Assembly (NCBI GenBank): GCA_050084985.1
Contig: JBITNC010000001.1
Location: 39,866,001 to 39,930,000, forward strand
Source of the DNA: Nageia nagi
Lineage: Eukaryota > Pinophyta
DNA length: 64,000 nt
Direction: 5' to 3'
The position numbers were made by a program, and so were the translations under genes. The notes under the pieces are model-generated. The model worked only from the letters and a program-made list of their open reading frames with translations. It did no database searches and was not told the origin of the DNA. Shown piece by piece: positions 1 through 13,460 of this stretch (position 1 is its first letter; the number at the start of each line of letters is the position of its first letter).

Positions 1-548
1 AACCATTGATTCTTATTTTCTTATATTCCCACCGATAAATACAATAAGCCTTAAAGCCAAAACTTGGAGATGAATATCGATGTTCATAGGTTAGAAGTCA
101 TTACTTTCTATCAAATGACTATAAAAAAGGGGTTAACTTGGATTTCATCACTAAGATAGTTCTCAGTGGCATTACCTAAGCTACCCATTGCACTAAGGGA
201 CCACTTTAAGTACCAAGTCATTACTTAGCCTTAGACTACTTATAGGATTACCAACTTACCTTACTTAAACACTTGACTAGAAAAACAATTTAGGAAATTT
301 AACAAGATTAAAATATACAATTCATACCGATCATATTAAAAGGATTAATTTAATATACCAAAAAAAGCTAGAGAAGATAATCACACTAAAAAGGTGAGTA
401 TGCATGTAGGTTATTTGTGCATATAATTGGTTTCTCACAAACATAAATCCAAAAGATAAAAACAAAATTATTATGTTCGATGTTTTTTTCCTTTATTTAT
501 AGTTTGGTAGAAAATTAAAAAATACAAACAAATAAAACCAAAATAAAA
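1..548. other. AT-rich sequence upstream of element A gag
   Basis: No coding frame, LTR terminus or primer-binding site could be recognised. By position it should hold the leader of element A, and perhaps the end of its 5' LTR, but no TG...CA boundary or convincing tRNA-complementary site is visible. Confidence 0.3.
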
Positions 549-2870
549 TGGTTAATACCCATTCTCAAATGGCCCATCAATGGCAAGAACTCAATAATGA
601 AAACTATCTAGAAGAACAAAGAAGTCATAGGTCTAGTAGGAACACTTTGAGAAAAGAAACTCCTTGAGAAATAAACATAGCTTATCTAAATCTTATTTAT
701 GATTACTTAAATATAGTTAGACAATGTTTAACACAATTAAGAATCCCTCATTCTTCTCATGCTCATAGCCTTCCTCTGAATTAAGATTATTTAGTGAAAG
801 ATACACAACTAGTTGATGATGTAGAAGAGATTGTATTAAGAAATATACCCCCATGCAAACCCATTAAGCTAATACATTACTCCAAAGAGGCCCTTTTAAG
901 CCTAAGGATGATCATGTCACATAGTATCTTCCAAATAGATGTTTAATTCAATCATATCTAAGAAGATGACTATACATCTTCCACTATTTCTAGGCAAATG
1001 GAGTAATTTGATGATTAAATCTCCATACACAAAGCTACCCCTATTCCAGAATCAATAAATCATGCTATATTTTATAATAATCCTTGTTACATTTTAAAAT
1101 CATATACACCAACTCCTTTGTTAAGCCATAGAACCCCTATACAAGGACATGAAATGAGAAAGAACCTTGATCCAATAAGGTTTAAATTACAAGGAATACC
1201 TCCCTATGTACATAAAAAAGAGAATCCACCTCAAAAAAATGTACAATACCAACCCCAATAATAAATAGTTTTGTATAACCTACGTGTACAATAACAAACT
1301 AAATTCATAGGATTCATTCAAAAACCATGATTACAAACATAACTTGTGCTCAATGTACATCAAAATGGGCTATTAATAAGACAATCCAATAAGTAAAATA
1401 TTCAAATTCAACTTAGATCTAATCAAATTATGGGAAAGGATAAAATAGAGTATGATCCTTATCTCCCTAAGGTCATGGAGTATATAAATATCAATACCCT
1501 TGGCTAAGAAAAAATATCACTTAAAAAATGACAAGATGAGCTTCAAAGGTATCATTTACCTTCACTTAGAAATAAAGGTCAATCACATTATCATCCTACA
1601 CCACTACCTCAACAACAAATGCAACAAAAATTACCTCCATATCAACCTCCACCACCTTCTCCACTGTATGATGGAGTTTACTATGATGCCCAAACACCTT
1701 ATGAACAAAGATACAAATCATTCCCAAGGTATGAAGGAAAAGTGGATGATAGAAATGAAGAATATCCTATGTATCAAGACCAATGAAAAAAAAGGGATGA
1801 TATTCACAAGAGATTGATGGAAATTGAAAAAGAGTTATGTTTACAAAGTAAACAAAAAGTGTCATACAAAATTATTTGCAATGAACCAATTCATCCAAGT
1901 GTTCCAAAAAAGGAAATTCTTTTCAAATTTGAAATTTCAAAAATTGAGCCATTCAAAGGAAAGGTAGATCCTAAAGAACATCTTAGGTGATTTAAGTATT
2001 TGAGTTATGTTATTGCTAATGATGATGCATTAATATTGCACATATTTCCCATGAAACTTGCAAAATAAGTAATGGATTGGTACAATAACTTAACGGAATA
2101 TAGTATTTGTTCATATGCATAAATTGCAAATATGTTCTTAGAACATTTTAGGATAAATATCAAAGATAAAACTTCCATCACTAATCTTACGACATTACAA
2201 AAATTTCAAGATGAATCAGTTATTGATTTCATCTCAAGATGGAGGGTAATTTTGATAAGCATGCCCTACACATTACCTCAAGAAGAACTGGTAAAAATAT
2301 TTAGTCAAAGTTGTTTAAGGCCTATCATTGGTACCTTATTAATCCAACAACATAAGACCTTCGAAGAAACTATTTCCCAAGTTGTTATAATTGAAAAGGT
2401 TAAAATCCAAGATGATGAGATAAAAAAATAAGAAAAAGGAACCTTATGTTAAAAATAAAAATCAAATAGAAAAATAAGTAAACCATCATCGGCCAACAAA
2501 GTTTCTATCACCAAAGAAATAGAACCAAATCTCCATAAATTGAGGAAAAATACTTTAGACCACAAAGAAAGTTTACTCCTTTGTCAGAATATCTTTACAA
2601 TATTTTGAAGAAACTTTGTGATCATCAAGCGATTACATTACCAAAAATAAGACTTGAATGGACTGATTCCAAAAATAGTAATGGTATAATGAGAATGAAT
2701 ATTGTCATTCCATCATCAAAAGGGTCACAATAGGAATAAGTGTAGGACTTTACAACATAAAATCCAAAACTTGATTGATCAAGAAAAGTTGGAAGTCGAT
2801 AATCCCTTAACTATTCCTAATCAAAATTTGGAAATTTACCAAAATCATCTTCCTCAACATTAGGCTAATA
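549..2870 (+). pseudogene. gag: gag remnant of element A
   Basis: The first plausible ATG is at 549, and the frame is open to a stop near 665. Proline- and tyrosine-rich stretches follow around 1600-1780. The conserved gag core is at about 1900-2431, including a run with PFKGKVDPKEHL and ending in the stretch open from 2132 to 2431. A zinc-knuckle-like segment at about 2700-2800 has the C/H spacing and the trailing 'IQNLI' helix typical of Tat gag, but needs a frame change to be read. Stops and shifts are scattered throughout. Structural role in the family: assembly of virus-like particles. This copy is dead. Confidence 0.7.
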
Positions 2871-3179
2871 ACATGTCATTACATCCCCCTAAAAATCAAG
2901 TAATGCATAATTATAGTTACAATGATTCAACATTTGTAAGGATGGTAAGTATTACCATAAGAGCTCAAAGGGTACAAGGAAGGTAAAATAATATTCCATA
3001 CAATCAACCAGATGAGGTTGTTGTGCAACCCAATATACCTAGACCTCAACCACTTAAGGTTTTATTGAAAGGAGCCTTACATCAGTAATTGAAGAATTCG
3101 CAAGTGAGAATGTCTCTATTTGAATTACTACAATTATCTAAGAATCATATGGATGCAATGAACCAATTATTACAAATAA

Positions 3180-3835
3180 TTCAATTACACATAAATGATC
3201 CTAAGAGCTTTATTTCTTTTGTAGGAAATATTAAAAAAAGTTAAAAACTTACTATTATTTTCTATGATCATGAAGTTAAATAATCAAATGAAATGAGTGG
3301 TCAAGATCCTCCCTTGTATATTATAGCTAAAGTGGATGGAAAGGCTTTTAAAAGAATATTAATTGATGAAGGTTCAACAATAAACATTATTTCAACAAGT
3401 GTTTATAAAAATATTAATCTCTCATTCTCACATATTTGCACACCAACCTTGCAATTAAAAGCATTTAATGATGCTTTGTGTTCAACGATGGGATATATCT
3501 CATTGCTTATCATTGTAGGGTTTAAAATAATGCAAATAGTATTACAAGTAATTGAAGGAGACATAACTTAGTATAATATTCTCTTAGGGAGACCTTGGAT
3601 TAGAGATATGCAATGTGTCCCATCAAATTATCATAATTATCTAAAGTATATTCACAAGGGTGTAGTGCATTATGTACCTAGAGATGAAAATCCTTATTCA
3701 CATTGCAATAGTGCACACCCATCAAAAGAAGTGGCTTTACCATCCACTAATTACTTTGTAACACCTATATTACTAGAAAAAATATTGATTGTAGGAGTGG
3801 GTAAGAATAATCCTTACTTAAACTCTTCTAAATAA
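3180..3835 (+). pseudogene. Aspartic protease remnant of element A
   Basis: The open stretch 3293-3571 contains ILIDEGSTINII, equivalent to the flap-preceding active-site motif D-S/T-G of retroviral-type aspartic proteases. Here the middle residue is Glu, which would be unusual for an active enzyme. After a stop near 3571, LLGRPWIRDM, the conserved C-terminal motif of plant gypsy proteases, follows in the same frame. A frame then continues from 3608 to 3835 into the linker. The protease would release the gag and pol proteins. This copy is inactive because of stops. Confidence 0.7.
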
Positions 3836-5090
3836 GAATGTATTATTAATCAAGAATTACCCAACACTCAAAAGATTAGTAATGATTCACCATCAAAAAT
3901 AGAACCAATATCTCAAGAAAGATGTACATGGGAAGAAAGAGCATGAAAGTTTGATAAGTTAAGTAAAGCTTCTTCATCAAAAACATCTTCCCCCATAGAT
4001 GCATCAGTAAAAAATGATGATTTTCAAGAAAATGGTAAGTCATAAAATATTTATCTTGTAACCATAAAACTCATAGATTGTGGTATAGGGGAATTTGGAA
4101 TCAATGATGTTATTTTCAGTATTCCTTTTGCCCAAGAAGTAGGAAGACCAAGAGAATATCCTAGTGTAGTGGGGAAATTGGTGTTATTATGGAAAGTCCC
4201 TAATCAAACATTATTTGTTTATAAAGGTCTTATAGAACCACCTATCCTTCCTCTTCCCCACCTCGTGAGGGTGTTTTTTGTAACTCATTAGAGTATTTAT
4301 CACCTTATGTGAGGTCATTTGTACAAAGTTATTTTGATAGATGTTAATGTAAAGGATAAGTTTTAGGATGATGTGAACAAGGACCTAGATATACAATTGA
4401 TATTTATTACCTATTACCTATTGATAAAATAGGATTGGGATACATAAGTAAGAATCAAAAGCAATTTGGTTGCAAAATAGTTAAACTAGAACCAAAAACC
4501 TTAAAGTTTGAAAATCCATCTAAAAAATCTAAAGGGATAATAAGTCAAGATAATGTGGAATATGAAACATTATCTTTAGAGAGGTTATTCCCTAATTATG
4601 TATCAAGTAATATGGTAGAAATAGCAGAAATATTTGATGAAGTTTTAGAAAAGGTCTATTTTGATTGGTCTAGAAGTGATGAGTTTGAATTGTTAAGTCT
4701 AGTAAGCTCAAGTAGTTATTCATCATACTTCTTGGTAGATAAAGATAGTGCAAACTTCAATTTAATTTCCAAGCAACCTATAATAAGAGACTTTAAAGAT
4801 ATAGATACTATATTACAAACTGCATACTTCACCATAAACACCACCTTAGAAGACCAACATTTAGGTGAAGATAAATAATATAACATAAATGATAAAAATT
4901 AGATTCTAATAACAAATCAATTGGAAGAAGGATCTCATATGTTAATTGAAGAAACCATCAAGGTTGATTTAAGTGATAATCTTAATAATCTTAAGATCAT
5001 TCAACTAGGAAAGTCCTTAGCTAAAAATGAGAGATGATAATAAATGTCTATACTTAAAGAAAAGTAAAAAAATATTTACATGGTCGCTGA
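3836..5090 (+). pseudogene. Protease-RT linker of element A
   Basis: This decayed coding sequence lies between protease and reverse transcriptase. The best preserved part is open from 4435 to 4878 (147 codons). It is acidic and serine-rich, with no recognisable domain. Long variable linkers at this place are normal in Tat elements. No independent function is proposed. Confidence 0.5.
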
Positions 5091-5935
5091 TATGCCTGGA
5101 TTTGAGCCTAAGTTGGTAGTACATAACTTGGGTATGAAAGATGATGCTAAAACTTTTCAAATATAAATTAAGAAAAATGCATCCAAAAATAGCATTGATG
5201 GTGAAAGAAGAGTTACAAAAAGTTTTAGAAGCCAAATTCATTCATCCCATTGATTTTTCTAACTAGTTTTCCAACATGATACCAGTTAAAAAGTCTAATG
5301 GAAAGATTCGTATATGTGCAAACTTTAGAGACTTAAATAAAGCTTTCCCTAAGGATGAATTTCCACTACCAAACATAGATAGTTTGGTTGACTCTACTAT
5401 CAAACATGAAATGCTATCTCTTATGGATGGATTTTCAAGGTATAACCAGATAAAAGTAGCATTAGAAGATTAACATAAGGTAGCATCACAACACCTTAGG
5501 GAACATTTTGCTATAAAATAATGCCCTTTGGTTTAACAAATGTAGGAGCCACTTACCAAAGGGTGATGATGTACATTTTCCATGATTACATGCATGACAT
5601 TATGGAAGATTACGTAGATGATGTATTAGCCAAATCTAAAGGTCGAGCGGACCATCCAAAGGTACTCATCAAAATATTTGATAGATTACTATAGCATAGG
5701 ATTTGATTAAAACCCAATAAATGTGTTTTTAGGTTTTATTATTTCTAAGAGAGGAATTGAACTAGATCCAAATAAAATAAAAGTAATAGTAAATATACAG
5801 CCCCCATCAAATATAAAATAATTGCAAAGTTTACAAGGTAAGCTACAAGTTGTAAGATATTTTATCTCTCAGCTATCAAATAAGTGTAAATCATTTAATA
5901 AACTATTAAAAAGTGGGATTACATTCCACTAGGAA
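5091..5935 (+). pseudogene. Reverse transcriptase remnant of element A
   Basis: The motif PVKKSNGKIRICANFRDLN is at about 5280-5337, followed by a frame with LMDGFSRYNQIKV that ends at a stop at 5471. The catalytic box Tyr-Val-Asp-Asp is preserved at 5611-5622, in a different frame from the upstream part. The downstream GFIISKRGIELDP and LQSLQGKLQ motifs (5735-5850) mark the thumb/connection region of Ty3/gypsy RT. Several stops and frameshifts make it non-functional, even though the catalytic box survives. Confidence 0.8.
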
Positions 5936-6751
5936 AATGAACAACAAGAAGCATTTGATAAAATAAAATGCTATCTTTTATCACTTCCAGTTTTAGTTTT
6001 GCCTAAAGAAGGGGAACCATTCCTATTATATACATCTACTATGAAATTAGCATTGGGAACTATGCTTGCTCAAAAGAACAAAAATAATAAAGAATAAGTT
6101 ATATATTACCTTAGTCAAACCCTAGTTGGCTATGAAATCAATTACGTATACTTGGAAAAATTATGTTTGGTCATGGTTTTCACAACTAAGAAATTTAGAC
6201 ATTATATGTTAAATCACACTACATATGTAATCACTAAAGCAAATCCTTTGAAGTACATGATGAACAAAACCTACCAAAATGCAAGAACATCTAAATGGAT
6301 CATGTATTTAATTGAATTCAAATTTCAATTCATAAGTCAAAAATTAATCAAAAATCAAGTCATAGCTAATTATCTCATAGAAGCACCATTATCCAATGAT
6401 AAACCACTCATCATTGAATTACCAAATGAACATGTTTTTCAATTAGATGAGATAGAAGTCCCCATTGACCCTGAAGAAGATTTGGATATGGTGATATATT
6501 TTTATAGATTGAAATATAAAAAACATGGAGTTACTAGTGTTGTATTTGTCACACCTCAAGGAGTTTGTATACCTTACACTTTCAAACTTAATTTTTCATG
6601 TAGGAATAATAATGCTAAGTGTGAAGCTCTAATACTAGCCATAAAAATAGTTGTGAAATTAAAACTAAAGAGAGTTAAATTCATTGGTGAATCATTGCTA
6701 ATAATAAACCAGGTTAAAGAAATATTTCAATCTAAAGAACCTTTACTATAG
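5936..6751 (+). pseudogene. RNase H plus second (Tat-type) RNase H-like domain, element A
   Basis: The first part (5936-6150) reads as the RT-linked RNase H, with motifs such as QEAFDKIK and YYLSQTL. It continues in the open frame 6152-6751 through 'EKLCLVMVFTTKKFRHYML' and 'NPLKYMM'. From about 6470 the same frame enters a second domain containing 'NFSCRNNNAKCEALI' and 'KFIGESLLIINQV', the pattern of the additional RNase H-like domain of Tat elements. It ends at a stop at 6749. Some expected acidic catalytic positions are replaced (for example Cys-Glu within the NN-A-x-C-E motif), so activity is doubtful even without the stops. Confidence 0.75.
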
Positions 6752-6889
6752 AAGTACAAAAAATGGTAGATAATTTGCTGCTATCATTTAAAAAATATGA
6801 CTTAGAAGCAGCACCAAGGTCAACTAATAGATTCATTAAATGTCATGGATTCAATTGGATCCTTGCTACCTAAAAACCCCTATCAATAA

Positions 6890-8235
6890 ACTATTCACAT
6901 TGAGATAGTCCAAATTACTCAGTTCCCATTGGACATAGATGGAGTAGAACATGTGGTTCTTGATATCACAATGGAAGACAAGAATTTATGGCATATCCAA
7001 CTAGTCAAATTCTTAAGAGATAGAATCTTGCCTATCAATTTAACAAAGTTAGCCAAGAAATCATCTAAATTAAAAGATTCTCATTTTTGCATATTATGAG
7101 ATGTCCTATATCATAGAGGTTTTGATGGAATATTGCTCAAATGCTTAGAATGGATGGATTTGCAAATTGCAATTTCATGTGCACATGATGGAATATGTGG
7201 AGGACATTTTAGTAGCCCTATAATAACAAAATGCCTAATGCATATAGGATATTATTGTCCTACCATGGAGCATGATTGTATGGAATATGTTAAATACCAC
7301 AACATTGAAATTTATTTAATCAACCATCACAAGCATTACAACCCATGCATTAACTATGGCCATTTTCAAAATGGGCATTGGATTGATAGGCCAAATATCT
7401 CCTATTTATTTAGGAGTTCATAAATTTATAATAAAAACCATTGAATACTTTACAAAATGGGTTGAAGCTATTCCTATGATCTCAACAAAAGGACCAAAGA
7501 TAATAGAATTCATAAAAAATCATATCATTTATTGTTTTGGGATTCCTACTCAAATTATCACTGACAACAGAAAGAATTTCAAAAATAAATAAGTATTAAC
7601 CTTATGTAAAGGATATCACATTTGAATCAATTTTTCAATGCCATATTACCCTCAAATAAATGGACAAGTTGAGGCTATGAATAAAACTATTCATAGTATT
7701 CTACTTAAAATAATTGATAATTCTCATAGAGATTGGCATGCAAGAATTCCACATGCTTTATGGACTTATCGTATTAGAATTTAAACTCCTACTTAGGCAA
7801 CCCCATTTTCTTTAATTTATGTGGTAGAAGTAGTATTATCTCTAGAAATAGAAATCCCATCTCTGCTAATTATTCTACAAGATTATATCATAGATGAGGC
7901 AACTCATCAGAAAAGGTTAGATCAATTGTTGCTTCTAGATGAGAGAAGAGTTAATACATTAGAATACATGTGTACATATTAAAGACACATTAAATGAGCC
8001 TTCAATAAAAAAGTTAAAATTCATGAATTCAATATAAGATACCTAGTATTAAAGGAAAACTAAGAAACTTTACGAACGGAGTGGAAACTTCGAGACAAAT
8101 TTGCTCCTAATTGGTTAGGACCTTACATTGTTAAAAGAAAATTTGGATCAAGAGTGTATCATTTAGCTAATTTAGAAGGTAATTAAGAGCATGAACCAAT
8201 AAATATCATGCATCTTTGTCCCTTTAATAGTTATA
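6890..8235 (+). pseudogene. Integrase remnant of element A
   Basis: The frame open from 7133 to 7423 holds the N-terminal HHCC-type region (HDGICGGHF ... GYYCPTMEHDCMEYVKYHN). The final Cys pair has been lost, so zinc binding is probably destroyed. The overlapping frame 7356-7592 carries the catalytic core with IEYFTKWVEAIPM and ITDNRKNF, around the second catalytic Asp. C-terminal sequence with 'NWLGPYIVKRKFG' runs to about 8180, and the coding signal ends near 8235. Integrase would insert the cDNA. This copy is split over frames. Confidence 0.75.
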
Positions 8236-10670
8236 ATTAGTTTTGTTATTTATGTATATATTGTAAATATTTAGATAAAAAGAATAAAAATCCTACAATT
8301 AAGCGATAAAAATGAATGAGTTTAATAGATGATGATTAAGAGAATGAAGAGTGTTCATGTACCAATAGAAAGAAAAGGAATAAGGCAAGGACTATGGTTT
8401 GAAAATTATAGATATTTCAGAGATAGAGCCATATCTAGACTCACTACATTTACTTTCCTAGGAGCATGGAATGTTCTTTGATTACCTATTAACATACAGA
8501 GGAATCTAGCCTTCACCACTATACAGGTACATTTGATGGTTGGAAAATTTGTGTTAAAGGAGAAAATCTTGAAATTTATATAGATAAAGCTATGTGCTTC
8601 TAAGGTTATTATCATTATTATGATCAAGTATAGAAAATAAATTTTAATATCCTTATATTGGCCTACTATAGCACCTAAACTTATTCTTGATTATACTTTT
8701 AATGATTGGGTTTTAGAAGTTGCATACCAAGACCCAAATTTTACATCCAATTATGACTAGGATGAATCAGCTTGGGGGAATATATTTTTTTTCTCCCTTA
8801 TTTGTACCTAGACCTAGGAAATTGAAAAAATTTAAAGAAATATCAATAAACAATTTTCGAAATAAATTCAAGATTTATATCCCCATCACCTTATGATTAT
8901 CGTGAAAAAATAGTGATGGTAAAAAGGATAGAAATTTCTAAACAAGAACATGTCCAATTTGATTGCATTAGTCAGAGTTTCATGGATAGATATAAAGGAG
9001 ATGTTTATATGTAATTGCTTAGAAAAACTCCTTATGCACTCATGGCATATTTCCTTGATTTACCTAAAGAAGTGCAATTAGAACTAGCTAAAAAATTCTT
9101 TGAAACTCATGCATCAAATGCATGGGAAATAAAAATAAGTGGCTTCAAGGTTGCTATTGAAATTAAAGCATAAGAAATGTGGATTGAACAAGAATTTGAA
9201 ATGAGTTTAATACAATGGTTTTGTCTACATTGGACCTATGATAAATCCAAAATTGTGATAGATTACGTGAAGATGTTCATATCAAATTTATGGGTTACCC
9301 TTTTATTTTGAATTTAGTCACTTCTGATCAAGTATTGTCATATTTTGCACCATATTTTCTAAAATATGAGGTTGTATATGATTATAGTTCATTGTTTAGT
9401 AATAATTATTGTCTGAATAATCCCTTGAATGTGAAAATATGATTTGAATGAATTAACCAATGTCTAAATAAAAGAAAACAAATCAAAGATATTGGAAAAC
9501 TACATTATTCCAACATTGTTGATATTAAAAGTTTTTGCATTTTTGTAGGGAGCCTCATTTTGTACTTTCTACCCTAGACTTCTCCATTACCTCTTGTTTC
9601 TTTACATCCTACATACATACCTTCCTTTTTAGCACTTCTTGTAGTGCATGTTGAAGCCTCAACTTCATCCATAGAATGCAAGAGAGTTGTTAGGAAGTTT
9701 AAACCTCAACCACTAATTCTACCCCTCATTTCATATCCCATTCATTTCCAACCTTCCATTCTAGGACAATGTCCTACCCACCTTTGATTGTGCTTCCTTA
9801 CTATTACTTCTTGGACCATGGACGTTGGGTTATTCATAGAAAATATATTTTCCATCATCACTCAAGGGTTGTAAATCACCTTCCATTGTAAAAAAACACA
9901 AAAAGAAAATAAAAATATTATAAAAGTACAAAAATAGAATAATATTGTTAAAACAACAAAAATATATAAAAACTCAAAAATAAATAAGAATTTATGTTAT
10001 GTACATATGTGTGTATGTTGTATATATTTCTTGATCTTTGCATACTTATTAATTATTCTCATGCAAATAAAGGCTTATATGTCTCATATCTTTAGAAAAC
10101 CTCATGCAACTTCTAAAATTTGCATATGATATTGTAGGTGGTTGATTGCATTATAAAATTCCAAGCATCATGAGTCATCCCCATTTTATTTCCAAACCTA
10201 CCAATCAAGAGGTGTTTTATCCATATCATATTCCACCTACTCCTTGGGAATTATTATCCCTTCACATTTCATGTTCACAATGTGCATTCTCGAGTGACCA
10301 TGTAGAGAGTCATGTCCATCCACCAGACTTAGATGTAAATCACCTTTATGAGTTACCTAAGGGTGTTCAACATAAAATTTTATCCATGATGGCATTGATG
10401 AGTCTATGGATATGTCTATAGATTCATTAAATTTTATGTACCACCATCCTTGTATCCTCAGGAGTCTGTGGATGAGGTCACCATGGCCCATATAATATAT
10501 GTGAATGTTTTTTATTGGGATTTCATATTTTCTATGTCTATCACTCATCATGACACACAATTGATTATTGACCATGTCATTCATACTCATTTTTATTTCC
10601 ACCCCATCACCCATAGTGAGCTACGGAAAACCTCACTCACCAAGGGATCCATTATGTACACATAGAAACA
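8236..10670 (+). pseudogene. Unidentified decayed coding sequence downstream of integrase
   Basis: There is no recognised domain. Fragments on the + strand keep codon-like character, for example around 9020-9300 with 'AYFLDLPKEVQLELAKKFFE' and near 10146-10421 (91 codons, His/Pro rich). They are interrupted by stops every 30-100 codons. Extra ORFs after integrase are known in Tat-lineage elements, so this may be such an ORF of element A or an unrelated insertion. The ORFs at 10357-10665 on the two strands overlap and at most one can be meaningful. No function can be assigned. Confidence 0.3.
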
Positions 10671-12479
10671 TTGATTAAAATTAAAATCAAATAATTAAAA
10701 AATCAAAAATCAAAAAATTAAAAAATCATAAAATTAACAAAAATATCATAAAATTATAAAAATCCAAAAATATATTTATATATACTCAAAAAATTATTTC
10801 TAAAGCGTCTTGGTTATTGGGTGTATAGCCCTATGTGTTTATACCATTATGTTCACTTTGTTCATTTTTTCCATCATTATGAAGCTATTAAATGTGAAGC
10901 ATGATGATCATAGTAACCTACCAAGATAAATATCTAAATACCCTACAATTCCACCCATATATTTTTCATATATATAGTTGTACATATAAATAAAGAAGTA
11001 GTTTATAGGTATAATATTCATACCCTATTTTGTCAAAATATCTTTTGCAAGGTTTCTAAAATTCTAGATGATAAACAAACATGACCTTATACACTATCAA
11101 GATACTGTAAACTTATACACTTTTACACATTATAAATCTCAAAATAATCAAAAATTTGATGTTCCTTGAGCATAATTTCGAGTGATTATTTATCCTATTA
11201 TTTCATTTCATCCCAAACCTAAGAGATAGGATAAAAAGGCAAAAAGATAAGATGAAAAAAAAAAAGAGGAAAACAGAAACAAGAATAAATAAAAGTAGAA
11301 TTCTTGGGTGATTATAATATCCTCTATCAGGCTATGGACACCTAACTAGTAATAGAGCAAGGCTTTAACAGGATATATAGGTTAATCTTCATTAAGATTA
11401 TGAACGCCTATCTAGTAGTGAGGTATACCTTACAGAGAGGTGACATGTTCAACTTTTGAGATGGACCTCTGTATGTTTCACATAAATGAATTAGCTTATA
11501 TAGTTTATGCTCTTAGAACATTAAATTAATGAATGTTAAGAGAAGGAAATGAATATCATTACACACACATGAGTTTATAATAAATTTAAGTGTATCATAA
11601 CTTTGTTTTATATCATCCTTAGTAGAAGAAATTAAAATAAAAGATTATTTGATGAATTTAGTATGAATATACTACTTATTACACTTCTTTATGATATTAT
11701 ACATCCACCTCATTCCATAATATTTATATCTCATTATTATAATCTTGGTAGGTTAACTAAATTATCATGTTTAAACATTTAAATAGTTATACCATCCATT
11801 TGTATTCATTTATTCATGTGTATACATTCATAGAATTATACATTCATACATCCATCCATGTGTGTTCATACCATTTTACATGCATACATCATCCCACTTG
11901 TATAAATAACCAAGAAAAATAGAAAATGATGATATCTAATTCCGTGCTATTACAAATAAATTATTGTCCAAAATTCAACAGATAATTATAATGCTCTAAA
12001 ATCAAGTTAAAAGATCAAATTATGTTAAAACCATGTATAAAGTAGCCAATAACAAAAAATGATGCTATTTGATTCCATACTCCTATAAATAAAATATTAT
12101 CCTACACATAACAATTTCATATAAATATAATAACTCATTTCATCTATTATACATACATCCATAGTGTCACAATATTGATTTATAAAAACATGCATCAAAT
12201 ACTAATCTAAACATCTTACCAAAACATGAAATCAAACATTTATAAGTTAAGATGTCAACACCTAACACAAGCATCTAAAAAATATATCATCAATTTCCAT
12301 ACACCATAAACATAATATCAAAACATGCATAAAATGTTATCATCATCCTCAAAAATAGCCATGAAAGATCCATCAATAAAAAATAATAATATATGTCCCA
12401 TGATATCAAAAAATGGATAAGAATAGTATCACTATCAAAGCCTATCATATAAATATATAGCATTAACTAACATGATAAC
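10671..12479. other. AT-rich non-coding spacer with a short diverged duplication
   Basis: Simple A/T-rich sequence. A roughly 130-bp stretch beginning near 11928 (ATGATATCTAATTCCGTGCT) is repeated, diverged, from about 12058 (ATGATGCTATTTGATTCCAT). No ORF, LTR terminus or RNA gene was recognised. Confidence 0.35.
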
Positions 12480-12992
12480 AACATAATATCACCCTTTGTG
12501 GCATCCTCATGAGAGTTACCCTCTCCTCTAGCTTGACCACTAGTCTCTCCTATACCTTAGCCTAGATAAGTAGTCCCTACTAAACCACTAGGACTCACAT
12601 CACATGTTACTTTGTGTAGCTTAGAAGATATAATAGGATTCTGAGATGATACCCTCGTAGTCACACTCCTACTATGAGATGATGCTCGTCTAGTTGGTCT
12701 ACCCTAAGTACTAGCCATCCCTTATGCACCACTAGCTATAGCCATAGGTAATGTGTTGATATCCACTAGAATATAACCCCTTGAGGAAATGGAATATTGT
12801 ACATCAATAATAAAGCTAGAATACTAATCAACCAAGTAACCATAATGCTCATGTAATAGTCCCTCTACTGATAAATGCCTATCACAAATACAATGACTAA
12901 CTATCAACCCCTGTAGAAGTATTAGAGCCCCTGACCTGCTATTGCTGGAATGTCTAAACCATGGTCCATGCCTCATCTCTCTCCCACCCACA
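12480..12992 (-). pseudogene. 3' part of PMD-like gene (element A accessory), cut by copia insertion
   Basis: On the minus strand this stretch continues the PMD-like gene seen at 21601-23345 on the other side of the copia element. Its translation is broken but ends in a serine/glycine/arginine-rich tail (around 12520-12720) that resembles the Gly/Ser tail of the homologous gene in element B. It has several stops. The copia element entered at 12992/21601, with flanking pentamers CCACA and CTATA that differ only by two C/T changes and may be a decayed target duplication. Confidence 0.45.
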
Positions 12993-13449
12993 TGAAGGAA
13001 TTAGACCTAAACTAATTCTCAAGGTCCAAGACTAGGAAACTCAATCATTCAACATAACACAAATATAATGTGGTTCCTCCCTCCTTGGGAGTACATCCAC
13101 AACTAGTTCTCTATTCTCAATATATGCACCTCTTACAACAATTCTCTTCCTCTCCTACACAACTAGTAGAGTAATCTTACTCCAAAAACTTAGTTATGTT
13201 ACAAGAGGAGAGGCCCTCTATTTATAGCTTGAGAGCACCTCCCTAACCTCCCTTTAACCCAAGGGTAAGGTTAGGGTTACAATAAATGTATCACCTAACT
13301 TTAACCTACCAACTAACCACATGGTAAAGTCAAAGTCTACATAATAAAGAATTCAATTAATCCCTTAAGGTATATACATATCCTTTAAGTTATTAATTGA
13401 ATTTACAAGGAGTTTAGATATTCACAATATTTCATTACAAATTCTAACA
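12993..13449 (-). repeat. 3' LTR of copia element
   Basis: This 457-bp LTR has TG...CA ends in plus orientation. It is about 98.5% identical to the other copy, counted by eye. Confidence 0.92.
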
Positions 13450-13460
13450 CTCCCCCTTAA
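13450..13460 (-). other. Polypurine tract of copia element
   Basis: The minus strand reads TTAAGGGGGAG immediately before the 3' LTR. The PPT primes plus-strand cDNA synthesis. Confidence 0.85.

Larger units (their letters stand above)
549..8235 (+). mobile_element. Decayed Ty3/gypsy retrotransposon, Tat lineage (element A), gag-pol
   Basis: Conceptual translation on the + strand gives, in order, gag with a zinc-knuckle-like tail, protease, a long linker, reverse transcriptase, RNase H, a second RNase H-like domain and integrase. This order is Ty3/gypsy, and a second RNase H before integrase is the hallmark of the Tat lineage. The frame is broken by dozens of stops and several frameshifts, so it cannot be expressed as a polyprotein. 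Neither LTR was found: the 5' one probably lies before the window or has decayed, and the 3' side is obscured by later insertions. The antisense PMD-like gene at 12480-23345 may be this element's 3' accessory gene, by analogy with element B. That link is inference. Confidence 0.8.

Noticed and set aside
10357-10665. Overlapping ORFs on both strands (85 and 71 codons) as genes
   Set aside because: Neither shows a domain or codon bias. They overlap over a partly palindromic stretch around CATAAAATTTTAT.
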